DNA of 64,000 nucleotides from RUG100 sp050953425 (GTDB lineage Bacteria; Bacillota; Clostridia; Peptostreptococcales; Anaerovoracaceae): positions 62,001 through 126,000 of the forward strand of contig JBMNMQ010000005.1 in assembly GCA_050953425.1 (NCBI GenBank). Direction: 5' to 3'. Both the position numbers and the translations under genes were made by a program. The notes beneath the pieces are model-generated. The model saw nothing but the letters and a program-made list of their open reading frames with translations. It was not told the DNA's origin and made no database searches. This document shows, in pieces, positions 42,818 to 51,201 of the stretch (positions are counted from its first letter, which is position 1; every line of letters begins with the position of its first letter).

Positions 42818-44163
42818 AAGGGCGTACTCCTTTCCCGGAGCCGGTTACCGGACTCCGATTGTTCCTGTGATTCTTCGTCCGGCTGCCCGGACGGTTCTTT
42901 TTCTTCATCAGGCTGTTCCTCCGTTTTCTGCGCCGACGCGGCGAAGATCCCGGCGTCGGCAAGTTTGGTCATGTTTCCGTTTATCAGGTAAAGATCGCCG
43001 CCGTCTTCCTCCGGAATACGATCGAGATTTTCAAGTTCACGGATGTCGTTCGCACTCATCCAGCCGTTCTGCCTTGCAGTGGCGTAGCCGTTCATGCGGC
43101 TTTGGTAATCACCTCTGAGAAGGCCGTCTACGTTGAACTTGAAGAAGTATTCTTTCTTTTCCTCGGGGCGAAGGAGGGCGCGCCGCATGGACTGTTCCCA
43201 GCGGGAGACCCACGGGTCGAGCGTGTATTTCACGAATTCCAGCGACTGCTGTTCGATGTTGCTGAACGAACTTTTCTCAAGGTCGCCGATCATGTGCGGC
43301 GGGATTCTGAATATCCTTGCGATCTCGTCAATCTGAAATTTGCGCGTCTCAAGGAACTGCGCCTGTTCCGGTGAAATGGAGATCGGCGTGTATTTCATGC
43401 CTTCCTCGAGAACTGCCACCTTATTGGAATTGGCAGAGCCGCCGAAAGCGGAATTCCAGCTTTCCCTGACGCGCTCCGGGTCCTTTACCACGCCGGGGTG
43501 TTCCAGAATGCCTCCCGGCGTCGCACCGTTTGCGAAAAATTTCGCGCCGTATTCCTCACAGGCGATTGCCATACCGATGCTGTTTTTTGCCATTGCGATC
43601 GGCGAGTAGCCGACAAGTCCGTCGAAGCCGAGCCCCGGAATATGGAGCACGTCGTATGGCGTAAGCCGTACAAGACTTCCTTCCATTGTGTGCGCCTCGT
43701 CCTGCGAGGTCTGGTATTCGTAGAAAAGCTCGCCGTTTTCATCGCGGTCGACCCTCATCCGGTTCGGCATCAGCGGATAAAGCGCTACGACTTCTCCCTT
43801 GCCGTTTCGAATGATCTGCGCGTAGGCGTTGCCCCACAAAAGCAGGTGCGTCATGAGGGTCTCCCGGAAGACGAAACTCGTCATTTCCGGGTTAGGTTCG
43901 TCGTGCAGCAGTGTGTAAAGCGGATGGTCGAGCGCCTTTTCTTTGCTGCCGTTTTCCATGTAGCGGTACAAATGGAGAGGCAGTCCCGCAATCGCCTCGG
44001 AAAGAATCCGGACGCAGGAATAGACCGCCGTGATCTGCATGGCGGATCGTTCCGTCACGGATTTCCCCGATGTCGTGCCGCCGAAGAAGAAACGGTAGCT
44101 GCTTCCGGCGGTGGAGTCTTTCGGCTTGTCACGGCTTTTGAAGATTCCTTTGAAAATGCTCAT
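42814..44163 (-). CDS. HK97-family portal protein
   Basis: 449 residues: SVTERSAMQITAVYSCVRILSEAIAGLPLHLY, VLHIPGLGFDGLVGYSPIAMAK and FSNIEQQSLEFVKYTLDPWVSRWEQSM are standard blocks of the family. Forms the dodecameric DNA channel at the capsid vertex. The C-terminal ~60 residues are Glu/Gln-rich (QKTEEQPDEEKEPSGQPDEE). Confidence 0.95.
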   Translation of the reverse strand: MSIFKGIFKSRDKPKDSTAGSSYRFFFGGTTSGKSVTERSAMQITAVYSCVRILSEAIAGLPLHLYRYMENGSKEKALDHPLYTLLHDEPNPEMTSFVFRETLMTHLLLWGNAYAQIIRNGKGEVVALYPLMPNRMRVDRDENGELFYEYQTSQDEAHTMEGSLVRLTPYDVLHIPGLGFDGLVGYSPIAMAKNSIGMAIACEEYGAKFFANGATPGGILEHPGVVKDPERVRESWNSAFGGSANSNKVAVLEEGMKYTPISISPEQAQFLETRKFQIDEIARIFRIPPHMIGDLEKSSFSNIEQQSLEFVKYTLDPWVSRWEQSMRRALLRPEEKKEYFFKFNVDGLLRGDYQSRMNGYATARQNGWMSANDIRELENLDRIPEEDGGDLYLINGNMTKLADAGIFAASAQKTEEQPDEEKEPSGQPDEESQEQSESGNRLRERSTPL

Positions 44164-44181
44164 AAAATTTCCTCCGAACTG

Positions 44182-44210
44182 ATAAAAGCCTCCCTGAGAA
44201 GGAGGCCCTG
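44182..44210 (-). terminator. Intrinsic terminator after the large terminase gene
   Basis: Minus-strand GGGCCTCC / GGGAGGCTT-type hairpin followed by TTTATC. Confidence 0.65.
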
Positions 44211-44233
44211 ATAGTAAATCGTGTAAGTTTTAT

Positions 44234-45841
44234 TCAAATGAACAGGATGCCGCGGCTGTCATAAACCGACTCGGTGTTGTCGTTCCCGCAGCGGATCGCA
44301 CGGTCAAGAGCCATGATGGCAGCGATCGCGCCGTCGATCTTCTCCGTGGATTTCTCTTTATCGGCTTTGATGTTCCCTGCCGGGTCCGTTCGGATATAGA
44401 TGTTGTCCATCATCCAGCGGAGCACCGGATGACCGCCGTGTGCGATGCGCTTTTCGAGGACTAGTTTCATCAGTTCTTTGGTGGGCGGACTCATGTCCTT
44501 GAAGCCCTGACCGAACGGAACGACGGTAAATCCCATGCCCTCTAAGTTCTGTACCATCTGGACGGCTCCCCAGCGGTCGAATGCGATCTCACGGATGTTG
44601 AAGCGCTCGCCTAATCGTTCTATGAACTTCTCGATATAGCCGTAATGGATGACGTTTCCCTCCGTGGTCTGCAGCACGCCCTGTTTCTCCCAGAGATCGT
44701 AGGGAACGTGGTCGCGCCGGACTCTGAGGTCAAGCGTGTCCTCCGGTACCCAGAAATAAGGAAGGATTACATATTTGCCGTCTTCATCTTCCGGAGGGAA
44801 GACGAGAACAAAAGCGGTAATGTCTGTCGTGCTGGACAGGTCAAGACCGCCGTAGCAGACTTTTCCCTCGAGGTCGTCCTCGTTTACCGGAAAGGCACAG
44901 GCGTCCCACTTGTCCATCGGCATCCAGCGGACGGACTGTTTCACCCACTGGTTGAGGCGGAGCTGACGGAAGGCGTTCTCTTCACCGGGGTTCTGCTTTG
45001 CGGACTCGCAGGCAGCTTTGACCTTGTCGATTCCGACCGTGATGCCGAGACTCGGGTTCGCTTTCTTCCAGACTTCCGGGTCGGTCCAGTCCTCGGATTC
45101 GTCCGCTCCGAAGATGACCGGGTAGAACGTCGGGTCATGCTTTCTGCCGCTCATGATGTCGAGCGCCTTTTCGTGCTGCTCGTAGCAGATCGAATGTGTG
45201 TCGTTTCCGGCGGTGGTGATGAGAAAGAACAGTGGCTGCATCCTCGCGTCGCCGGAGCCTTTCGTCATGACGTCGAACAGTTTCCGGTTCGGCTGCGTGT
45301 GCAGCTCGTCGAAGATGACGCCGTGGGTATTGAATCCGTGCTTGTTTGCGACATCCGCTGACAGAACCTGATAGAAGCTGTGCGTCGGCAGGTATTCGAG
45401 CCGCTTCTGCGATTCGAGAATTTTTACGCGCTTTGAGAGCGCCGGGCAGAAGCGGACCATGTCGACCGCTACGTCGAACACGATCTTTGCCTGATTCCGG
45501 TCGGCCGCGCAGCCATACACTTCGGCGCGTTCCTCGTTATCCCCGCAGGTAAGAAGCAGCGCGATTGCAGCGGCAAGCTCCGATTTTCCCTGTTTCTTAG
45601 GGATTTCCACATATGCGGTGTTGAATTGTCTGTATCCGTTTTCCTTGATCACACCGAAGAGGTCGCGGACGATCTGCTCCTGCCAGTCGATGAGCTCGAA
45701 CGGTTTTCCCGCCCAGGTTCCTTTGGTGTGGCAGAGCTGTTCGATGAAAAGCACCGCGTAGTCCGCGAGCACCTCGTCGTAGTGGGAGGTCGGTTCCATG
45801 AACCGCGTCGTCTTGTAGTTTTTCAGTTTCCGCATGGCCAA
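44234..45841 (-). CDS. Terminase large subunit
   Basis: 535 residues. ATPase domain with a Walker A-like EIPKKQGKSELAA, a Walker B-like THGVIFDELHTQ and the coupling motif LFFLITTAGND; the nuclease domain has Asp residues in CYGGLDLSSTTDITAFVL and FDRWGA, and the C-terminal DGAIAAIMALDRAI. Packages DNA into the prohead. TTG at 45841 is chosen because GGAGG lies 10 nt upstream; ATG at 45835 is the alternative. Confidence 0.94.
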   Translation of the reverse strand: MAMRKLKNYKTTRFMEPTSHYDEVLADYAVLFIEQLCHTKGTWAGKPFELIDWQEQIVRDLFGVIKENGYRQFNTAYVEIPKKQGKSELAAAIALLLTCGDNEERAEVYGCAADRNQAKIVFDVAVDMVRFCPALSKRVKILESQKRLEYLPTHSFYQVLSADVANKHGFNTHGVIFDELHTQPNRKLFDVMTKGSGDARMQPLFFLITTAGNDTHSICYEQHEKALDIMSGRKHDPTFYPVIFGADESEDWTDPEVWKKANPSLGITVGIDKVKAACESAKQNPGEENAFRQLRLNQWVKQSVRWMPMDKWDACAFPVNEDDLEGKVCYGGLDLSSTTDITAFVLVFPPEDEDGKYVILPYFWVPEDTLDLRVRRDHVPYDLWEKQGVLQTTEGNVIHYGYIEKFIERLGERFNIREIAFDRWGAVQMVQNLEGMGFTVVPFGQGFKDMSPPTKELMKLVLEKRIAHGGHPVLRWMMDNIYIRTDPAGNIKADKEKSTEKIDGAIAAIMALDRAIRCGNDNTESVYDSRGILFI

Positions 45842-45865
45842 TGAGCGTCCGCCTCCTTTCATGGC

Positions 45866-45890
45866 AAAAGAAAAGACCGCCGAAGCGATC
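45866..45890 (-). terminator. Intrinsic terminator upstream of the terminase gene
   Basis: Minus-strand GATCGC-TTCG-GCGGTC with a tetraloop, followed by TTTTCTTTT. Confidence 0.65.
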
Positions 45891-45968
45891 TGCAAAAAAA
45901 TCTATTTCAGTACGAGAGCAAGAGCCTTTGTCGGCTCTGCTTTCGGAATGTTCAAATTCAGGTGTTTC

Positions 45969-46196
45969 TTAGTTGTACTGTTTCAGAAGAGCTGCGTAAG
46001 CGAGCTGGCTTGCTTCATCTTCCGGTTCAATGTCCCAGCCGCGGTCGTAGTTTAAGGTGACCTTGCCGTTTACCCGAAGCTCCATCTTCGAAATGCGTCC
46101 TCCGTCGATTCCGTATTCTTCGGAAGGCTCCTCGTAATGCTTTACCCAGTATTTAACGCTTGTTCCTTCGATCAGAAGTGTTCCTTTTTCCCACAT
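45969..46196 (-). CDS. Small hypothetical protein (accessory block)
   Basis: 75 residues: MWEKGTLLIEGTSVKYWVKHYEEPSEEYGIDGGRISKMELRVNGKV. A beta-rich small protein of a type frequent in Clostridial prophages. The start at 46196 follows CGGAGG; promoter-like repeat R2 is 40 nt upstream. Confidence 0.7.
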   Translation of the reverse strand: MWEKGTLLIEGTSVKYWVKHYEEPSEEYGIDGGRISKMELRVNGKVTLNYDRGWDIEPEDEASQLAYAALLKQYN

Positions 46197-46236
46197 GGTC
46201 TTGTCCTCCGTTCGTTTTGTTTTCCCTTTCGGTATG

Positions 46237-46270
46237 TACATATATCACTCTAAGCGCCTGTAATAGCAAG
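46237..46270 (-). promoter_or_regulatory. Promoter-like repeat R2
   Basis: Minus strand TTGCTA (46,269-46,264), 19 nt, TATATG (46,244-46,239), with AGAGTGATATAT conserved; followed by CCGAAAGGGAAAAC. Confidence 0.6.
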
Positions 46271-46343
46271 TCATTTCAAGGAATATATGTGACAATCTTC
46301 CGGGAAGTTCCCGCGGAGTGGATTGTGTAATTTAGTCAAGCGG

Positions 46344-46709
46344 TCATGCTTCCTTGATGGTCATCTTGAAGGCTGGGATCAGCGCGTGTTCCTTGCTTCC
46401 AAAGTGGGTATAGCGCTCTTTGATCTTGACAATCCCGTCCAATGTGCAGCCGAGCTCCTCAAAGCGGGCGATGGTTTCGATAAGGCTTGAAAAGGTGGAA
46501 CTGATCGTGAATTCCTTGATGCCTAGCTTCCTGCAGTCGTCAAGGATCGTTTCGATGTCGTCGTCCCAGATGACCTCGCCGAAGTTCGGCAGGTCGTTTC
46601 CTGCTTCCTTGCTGTAAAGATATGCCTGTCCGAGCGTCCAGTGGCATCCGATGTCTTCCCATTTCATTCCAGGCTTAGCGTTTTCGATGGCTTCAACTGT
46701 GTACTTCAT
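46344..46709 (-). CDS. Hypothetical accessory protein
   Basis: 121 residues (MKYTVEAIENAKPGMKWEDIGCHWTLGQAYLYSKEAGNDLPNFGEVIWDDDIETILDDCRKLGIKEFTISSTFSSLIETI). The pattern of an alpha/beta domain with FTISSTFSSLIETIARFEELG resembles a small conserved prophage family without known function. Promoter-like repeat R3 is 43 nt upstream. Confidence 0.7.
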   Translation of the reverse strand: MKYTVEAIENAKPGMKWEDIGCHWTLGQAYLYSKEAGNDLPNFGEVIWDDDIETILDDCRKLGIKEFTISSTFSSLIETIARFEELGCTLDGIVKIKERYTHFGSKEHALIPAFKMTIKEA

Positions 46710-46751
46710 GTCTGTTTCCTCCTGATTTTCTGTGGTTTTCCCTTTCGGTGT

Positions 46752-46786
46752 GTCTATATATCACTCTGTCCGGCACAGATAGCAAG
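46752..46786 (-). promoter_or_regulatory. Promoter-like repeat R3
   Basis: Minus strand TTGCTA (46,785-46,780), 19 nt, TATATA, with CAGAGTGATATATAGACA; followed by CCGAAAGGGAAAACCAC, shared with R2. Confidence 0.6.
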
Positions 46787-46829
46787 TCAATTTTTCAAGA
46801 TAAATTGATAACTTTCTGTGTCCGGAAAA

Positions 46830-47006
46830 TCAGGATTCCCCGGTCATGATGAAGCGGACATATTCGTCACGGTGCTCCTCAATGAAGAGGACCAGCTCGT
46901 AATATCCGCGGTCAAACGCGAGCCGCTGCACACAGGGCAGGTCAAACATGTTCGTAAGCCCGGTGTCGCGGATTGCGAGGATCTGTTCCTTGATGGTTTC
47001 CGTCAT
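46830..47006 (-). CDS. DUF5049-family protein
   Basis: 58 residues: MTETIKEQILAIRDTGLTNMFDLPCVQRLAFDRGYYELVLFIEEHRDEYVRFIMTG, matching DUF5049. It follows the DUF4314 gene directly (1 bp gap), a pairing usual in Firmicute phages near terminase genes. Function unknown. Confidence 0.82.
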   Translation of the reverse strand: MTETIKEQILAIRDTGLTNMFDLPCVQRLAFDRGYYELVLFIEEHRDEYVRFIMTGES

Positions 47007-47007
47007 G

Positions 47008-47232
47008 TCACTCACCGACCTTTCGCACAATGTCTTCGCCGTAGATTACGTTCAGGCCGCTGCCGTTGTCCCAGTGGACGAGCAGACTGCCGGTATCGTC
47101 GACGCCGTAGACGGTTCCTTTTGTTCCGATGGGCGGGGCCTGCACATCATCCATCAGCACGAGCTCGACTCGGGTGCCGTTCGGGTAGGTCCTGCGGAGC
47201 AGTTCAAGCTGCTCAGGTCTGATCATCCTCAT
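47008..47232 (-). CDS. DUF4314-family protein
   Basis: 74 residues: MRMIRPEQLELLRRTYPNGTRVELVLMDDVQAPPIGTKGTVYGVDDTGSLLVHWDNGSGLNVIYGEDIVRKV, a small SH3-like beta barrel typical of DUF4314. Overlaps the upstream gene by 4 bp. Function unknown. Confidence 0.88.
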   Translation of the reverse strand: MRMIRPEQLELLRRTYPNGTRVELVLMDDVQAPPIGTKGTVYGVDDTGSLLVHWDNGSGLNVIYGEDIVRKVGE

Positions 47233-47954
47233 GCCTGCACCTCCTCATCCGATTCCTTTTCCGGCGCGCCGTTCTTCCAGCTGGAGTTTCCGGAGAGGTT
47301 CCGCAGAAGGATCTTGCGGCTTCCCTTGTACTCGGAGCCGATGAATCCGAGGCGGAGCAGGAAGCAGCGGAAGGCGTATTTTTCGTTTGTGACCGGCGTT
47401 TCTTTGCTGCTGGTGCGTTTGAGCTCCTTCGAGAGCTTGCAGAGCAGGGAAATGAACTCGGTGTAGGCTTTCGCTTCGTCCGGTTCCGGCAGTTCCTTGA
47501 ACCAAGGGAAGGCGATGCGGTCGTCTTTGATCTCGAATCGAAGGTCGTCCACGCCGAGCGCCTTTTTAATGAGGCTGCCTTTTGCTTCGAGGATGTTCGT
47601 CAGGTTCCCGACCGCTACCTTGTCTGACGGAATCTCAACCGTAAGACCGGTTTCTTCGGACGCTGTCGTGCTTTCTTCCGTGTCAGCTGGTTCCTTCTCG
47701 ATTTCGGGTTCCGCCGTTTCATCGGGTTCCTGTGTGAAGCCTGCCTCTGTGAGTGCTTCGGTGATCCGGCTGATGATTTCCGGTGCAGTGCGATCATCCC
47801 ATTCGAGGGTGCCGTTCTTGGTGACGGTCAGGTTTCCGATCTCAAAATTGCAGGTCGGCATGAATTTGTAGTCCGCCTTGACTCCGGTAGTATCGGAAAT
47901 GACCTTGACCAGTTCTTTGCGTCTTGCTCCTGTTACGTTGTAATTGATTCGCAT
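47229..47954 (-). CDS. Hypothetical prophage protein (often labelled virulence-related)
   Basis: 241 residues. N-terminal part MRINYNVTGARRKELVKVISDTTGVKADYKFMPTCNFEIGNLTVTKNGTLEW is a conserved small domain of Clostridial phages; a Glu/Thr-rich linker (residues ~75-105) and a C-terminal domain (GSLIKKALGVDDLRFEIKDDRIAFPWF) follow. The start at 47954 is the first with family sequence. Promoter-like repeat R4 is 45 nt upstream. Role unknown. Confidence 0.72.
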   Translation of the reverse strand: MRINYNVTGARRKELVKVISDTTGVKADYKFMPTCNFEIGNLTVTKNGTLEWDDRTAPEIISRITEALTEAGFTQEPDETAEPEIEKEPADTEESTTASEETGLTVEIPSDKVAVGNLTNILEAKGSLIKKALGVDDLRFEIKDDRIAFPWFKELPEPDEAKAYTEFISLLCKLSKELKRTSSKETPVTNEKYAFRCFLLRLGFIGSEYKGSRKILLRNLSGNSSWKNGAPEKESDEEVQA

Positions 47955-47998
47955 TGTGTTTACCTCCGTTTTCGTTGTGGTTGTTTGCTTTTTGGCAT

Positions 47999-48033
47999 GT
48001 CTATACATCACTCTTTCCGGGTGTAATAGCAAG
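47999..48033 (-). promoter_or_regulatory. Promoter-like repeat R4
   Basis: Minus strand TTGCTA (48,032-48,027), 19 nt, TGTATA, with AAAGAGTGATGTATAGACA. Follows the gap after the methyltransferase gene. Confidence 0.6.
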
Positions 48034-48108
48034 CGAATCCGGAGTATTTCTCACGTAAAAATTTTTCCGATTGTTCTTGGCTGAAACTGTGCTTAGTACA
48101 CAAAGAAA

Positions 48109-49368
48109 TCAGCCTGCGTCCGGAAGCTCAACTTCCTTCACAAGGTCAGAATACTGGAGCTTTTTGCCGTTCCGGACGACATATACATTTTCCGAATCGC
48201 CTGTGTCCTCCACATAGCGGCGGAGGATAACCGAGGCATATTTCGGATCAAGCTCCATCGTCATGCAGGTGCGGTTCAGCTGCTCACACGCCATGAGGGT
48301 TGAGCCGGAACCGCCGAAGGTGTCGAGAACGATGGCGTTCTCCTGTGTGGAATTTGAAATCGGATAGCCGAGCAGGTCGAGCGGCTTGCTGGTCGGATGA
48401 TCCTTGTTGCGCTTTGGCTTGTCGAAATTCCAGATCGTTGTTTCGGAGCGCCCGGCGTACCACGGGTGTTTGCCGTTCTGTAGAAATCCGTACAGGATCG
48501 GTTCATGCTGCCATTGATAGTCGGAGCGACCGAGCACGAGGGAGTTCTTCACCCAGATACACACGCCTGCAAGATGAAATCCTGCGTCGACGAACGCACG
48601 CCGGAATGTGAGACCTTCCGTGTCGGCATGAAAGCAATAGGCAGCACCGCCTTTCTCGAGGTGATCCGCCATGTTTTTGAATGCGGAGAGCAGAAAGTTA
48701 TAGAATTCCTCGCCCTTGAGGCTGTCGTTCTGAATGGTCAGCCCATCGGATGCCTTGAAGGAGACACCGTAAGGCGGGTCGGTCAGGACGAGGTTCGCGC
48801 GTTTGCCGTCCATTAGTGTAGTTACATCTTCGGGCTTAGTTGCATCGCCGCACATCAGACGGTGCCTGCCGACCGTCCAGACGTCGCCGGGTTCCACGAA
48901 CGAGGCTTTCTCCAAGGCGGCGGTCAGGTCGAAGTCGTCGTCCTCGATGGTATTGTCATCGCTTCCGTTTAAGAGTTTCTCGAGCTCCTTGTCGTCAAAG
49001 CCGAGAAGCGACAGGTCGAAGGACTGATCCTGCAGATCGGATAATTCGACGGACAGCATCTCCTCGTCCCATCCGGCGTTTAATGCGAGCTGGTTGTCAG
49101 CGAGGATGTATGCGCGTTTCTGTGCTTCGGTGAGGTCTTCGGCAAACACGCAGGGCACAGTTTCGTAGCCTTCCTCGCGTGCAGCCATGATCCTTCCGTG
49201 TCCGACGAGGATGTTGTAATCCTGATCGATGACCGCCGGAGATACGAATCCGAACTCGCGGAGGGACGCACGGAGCTGCGCGATCTGCTCTTTTGAGTGT
49301 GTTCTTGCATTTCTTGCGTAAGGCACCAGCTTGTCGATCGGTACCTGTTCCAGTCTTTTTGTGTTCAT
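48109..49368 (-). CDS. ParB-domain DNA methyltransferase (beta-class N4/N6)
   Basis: 419 residues. Residues 1-100 are a ParB/sulfiredoxin-like domain (VPIDKLVPYARNARTHSKEQIAQLRASLREFGFVSPAVID...VGHGRIMAA). The methylase part has LTDPPYGVSF (motif IV, about residue 197) before LDTFGGSGSTLMACE (motif I, about residue 358), the beta-class order of N6-adenine or N4-cytosine enzymes. Probably protects phage DNA from host restriction. It lies 3 bp after the small terminase gene. Target site unknown. Confidence 0.92.
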   Translation of the reverse strand: MNTKRLEQVPIDKLVPYARNARTHSKEQIAQLRASLREFGFVSPAVIDQDYNILVGHGRIMAAREEGYETVPCVFAEDLTEAQKRAYILADNQLALNAGWDEEMLSVELSDLQDQSFDLSLLGFDDKELEKLLNGSDDNTIEDDDFDLTAALEKASFVEPGDVWTVGRHRLMCGDATKPEDVTTLMDGKRANLVLTDPPYGVSFKASDGLTIQNDSLKGEEFYNFLLSAFKNMADHLEKGGAAYCFHADTEGLTFRRAFVDAGFHLAGVCIWVKNSLVLGRSDYQWQHEPILYGFLQNGKHPWYAGRSETTIWNFDKPKRNKDHPTSKPLDLLGYPISNSTQENAIVLDTFGGSGSTLMACEQLNRTCMTMELDPKYASVILRRYVEDTGDSENVYVVRNGKKLQYSDLVKEVELPDAG

Positions 49369-49371
49369 ATC

Positions 49372-49923
49372 TTATAGTCCCTTCCTTGCACGGAGCAGGC
49401 GTTCCATCACGTCGTCCTGCACGTCTGCGCCGTTGTAATCCGTCAGGCAGTTTTCCTTCACGACCTGATAGATCTGATACCAGAGTTGGTTCGTCTGTTT
49501 CATGTAGTTTTGCGACATCGTGACGAACGGAGACGCGATTGGCTTTCCACTGGTCGGATGCTTTGAGAGCATCGAGTAGCGGGAGATCGCATGCTCGCAC
49601 TGAATCCACCTCGCGACGCTCATTGCGTACTGGTCGATGAGCTGTCTGGAGACGAGCTTCTCGCAGCCAAGGCTCGCGAGCCATTCCCAGGTCTCTTTGA
49701 ACACGTCAGCCGCGCATAGGTCGATGCCGCTTTGCTGTTTTTCGAGCATGTAGTCACGCGGGTCCGGCGCTTCGCGGCCTTCCATGTCCGGAGGTTCGGG
49801 AAGATCCATGATCCGGAGCTTCCTGCCGCCGGGATTTCCCGCGTCGATTTTTTCCTTGATTGCTTTGCTCGGGCGTCCCTGCCCGAAACGTTGACCGCCT
49901 CTGGCAGTTCCGTCTTTCGCCAT
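49372..49923 (-). CDS. Terminase small subunit, P27 family
   Basis: 183 residues with GNPGGRKLRIMDLPEPPDMEG and the helical P27 core (DVFKETWEWLASLGCEKLVSRQLIDQYAMSVARWIQCE ... TSGKPIASPFVTMSQNYMKQTNQLWYQIYQVVKEN). Recognises the packaging site. It is separated from the large subunit by ~3.5 kb of accessory genes, an order seen in related prophages. Confidence 0.92.
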   Translation of the reverse strand: MAKDGTARGGQRFGQGRPSKAIKEKIDAGNPGGRKLRIMDLPEPPDMEGREAPDPRDYMLEKQQSGIDLCAADVFKETWEWLASLGCEKLVSRQLIDQYAMSVARWIQCEHAISRYSMLSKHPTSGKPIASPFVTMSQNYMKQTNQLWYQIYQVVKENCLTDYNGADVQDDVMERLLRARKGL

Positions 49924-50057
49924 ATAAGTTCACTCCTTCAAAGCCCGCTTGGGGCTATTCCTCGTTTGTTTTCGCTTTTTTCGCACAGAAGACCCCGCGC
50001 CGTTTTCCGTAGGCGAAGGCAACAGAGATTTTGACCGCCCCTACCTGGCAGAAAAAT

Positions 50058-50411
50058 TTATCTGTCGCCGCGTTCCTTGTGGATCTTCTCGTGGCAGGAG
50101 CGACAAAGACTCATGAGGTTCGACTCGTCGTTCGTTCCGCCTTCGGAGAGAGGAACGATGTGGTGGACTTCCTCTACCGCTACATATCGTCCGTGCTTCA
50201 GGCACTCCTCGCAGAGGGGATGCTTGTGAACGTAACGCGTGCGGATGCGCTGCCACGCTCTGCCGTATCGTTTGCCGGTAGAGTAGCCGCGCGTGAATTT
50301 CTCGTAGTGCTTTTCCATCAAAGCCTTGTGCTCGTCGCAGTACTGTTCGCCGTCCTCACAGAGGTTCGGACAGCCGGGGTAGCGGCAGGGGCGTTTCGGT
50401 TTTCTTGGCAT
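50058..50411 (-). CDS. HNH endonuclease
   Basis: 117 residues with two CxxC pairs (CRYPGCPNLCEDGEQYCDEH and CEECL) and the HNH core AVEEVHHIVPLSEGGTNDESNLMSLCRSCHEKIH. In HK97-like cos phages such an enzyme next to TerS assists terminase cutting; a cos site is therefore expected nearby. The start at 50411 follows AAGGAGG. Confidence 0.93.
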   Translation of the reverse strand: MPRKPKRPCRYPGCPNLCEDGEQYCDEHKALMEKHYEKFTRGYSTGKRYGRAWQRIRTRYVHKHPLCEECLKHGRYVAVEEVHHIVPLSEGGTNDESNLMSLCRSCHEKIHKERGDR

Positions 50412-50434
50412 GGCTTGCCGCCTCCTTCCTGGCA

Positions 50435-50471
50435 TAAGAAAAGCCCCGAAAGGATTAACCTTCCGAGGCTC
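50435..50471 (-). terminator. Intrinsic terminator upstream of the HNH gene
   Basis: Minus-strand GAGCCTCGGAAGG-TTAA-TCCTTTCGGGGC stem followed by TTTTCTTA. Confidence 0.75.
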
Positions 50472-50563
50472 AATGCGGCTGTGCCGCTTTTCATTCTGTT
50501 TTTCTATTGTAGTTATATCACAGGCGGGTACTGCCATTCACTGCCAAACACTGCCAAAGGCTG

Positions 50564-50983
50564 TCAACTTTTATCCGGTACGGGGAAATGCTGCAGAGCG
50601 CTGCCATGGATGCGGAAGACCGTCCGTTCCGACACATTCATCAGGCTTTCGATTTCTTCCCATGTGCAATTGTCAACATACCGGTAGCGCAGCACCAGCT
50701 GTTCCTCCGGGTTGGTAATCGTATCAATGCGGCGGTTGATCTCATCTCGCAGGGATATGAGCTGTGCCACCTTTTTCTCAACGTCAGCCTGAATCTCCGC
50801 GACCTTTTCCAGACAGTGAACGAAGTTCGCGTCAGTGGGACAGTTCGGGCTGTGCGGCATGCCGTCGAACCTCGAACCGGAAATGCTGGTGGACATTTCT
50901 CTCCAGTAGTCAATCTCACGGAGGCGGGCATTGATCAGCGCGTCTAAGTGCTTGGCTTGCATCAAATATTGTTTTGGCGTCAT
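50564..50983 (-). CDS. DUF1492 sigma-70-like late regulator
   Basis: 139 residues: TPKQYLMQAKHLDALINARLREIDYWREMSTS and a C-terminal region-4-like HTH (EEQLVLRYRYVDNCTWEEIESLMNVSERTVFRIHGSALQHF). DUF1492/ArpU-type proteins activate late phage transcription. Its place just upstream of the packaging genes fits that. It overlaps the next upstream gene by 4 bp. It is a candidate for recognising promoter-like repeats R1-R4. Confidence 0.88.
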   Translation of the reverse strand: MTPKQYLMQAKHLDALINARLREIDYWREMSTSISGSRFDGMPHSPNCPTDANFVHCLEKVAEIQADVEKKVAQLISLRDEINRRIDTITNPEEQLVLRYRYVDNCTWEEIESLMNVSERTVFRIHGSALQHFPVPDKS

Positions 50984-51201
50984 GATTCCACCTCCTCTTG
51001 AAGTTTTCGGATTAACAACTCGCCATCGACCGACGTCAGGCACGAATACCATTTAGAGCGGAAGAAGCGCTCCAGTTCATCCCTGTCTGCCTTTGCCGAT
51101 TTGCTTTTCGGATTCAACCGTAGTGTTTTCAGAGCTTTTCTGTAGTCTTTGACTGCCTGCAGCACAATGGCGTTTGCGAGATTTTCATATGGATCAGTCA
51201 T
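50980..51201 (-). CDS. Small hypothetical prophage protein
   Basis: 73 residues: MTDPYENLANAIVLQAVKDYRKALKTLRLNPKSKSAKADRDELERFFRSKWYSCLTSVDGELLIRKLQEEVES. A conserved small helical protein usually located between the SNF2 helicase and the DUF1492 regulator, as here, overlapping both by 4 bp. Function unknown. Confidence 0.78.
   Translation of the reverse strand: MTDPYENLANAIVLQAVKDYRKALKTLRLNPKSKSAKADRDELERFFRSKWYSCLTSVDGELLIRKLQEEVES

Noticed and set aside
28900..50470. Similar strings after several terminators (GCATAAGAAAAG-like at ~28,920, ~45,860 and ~50,430)
   Set aside because: They are T-tracts of ordinary terminators plus a few chance matches; no common structure like the 36-nt hairpin.
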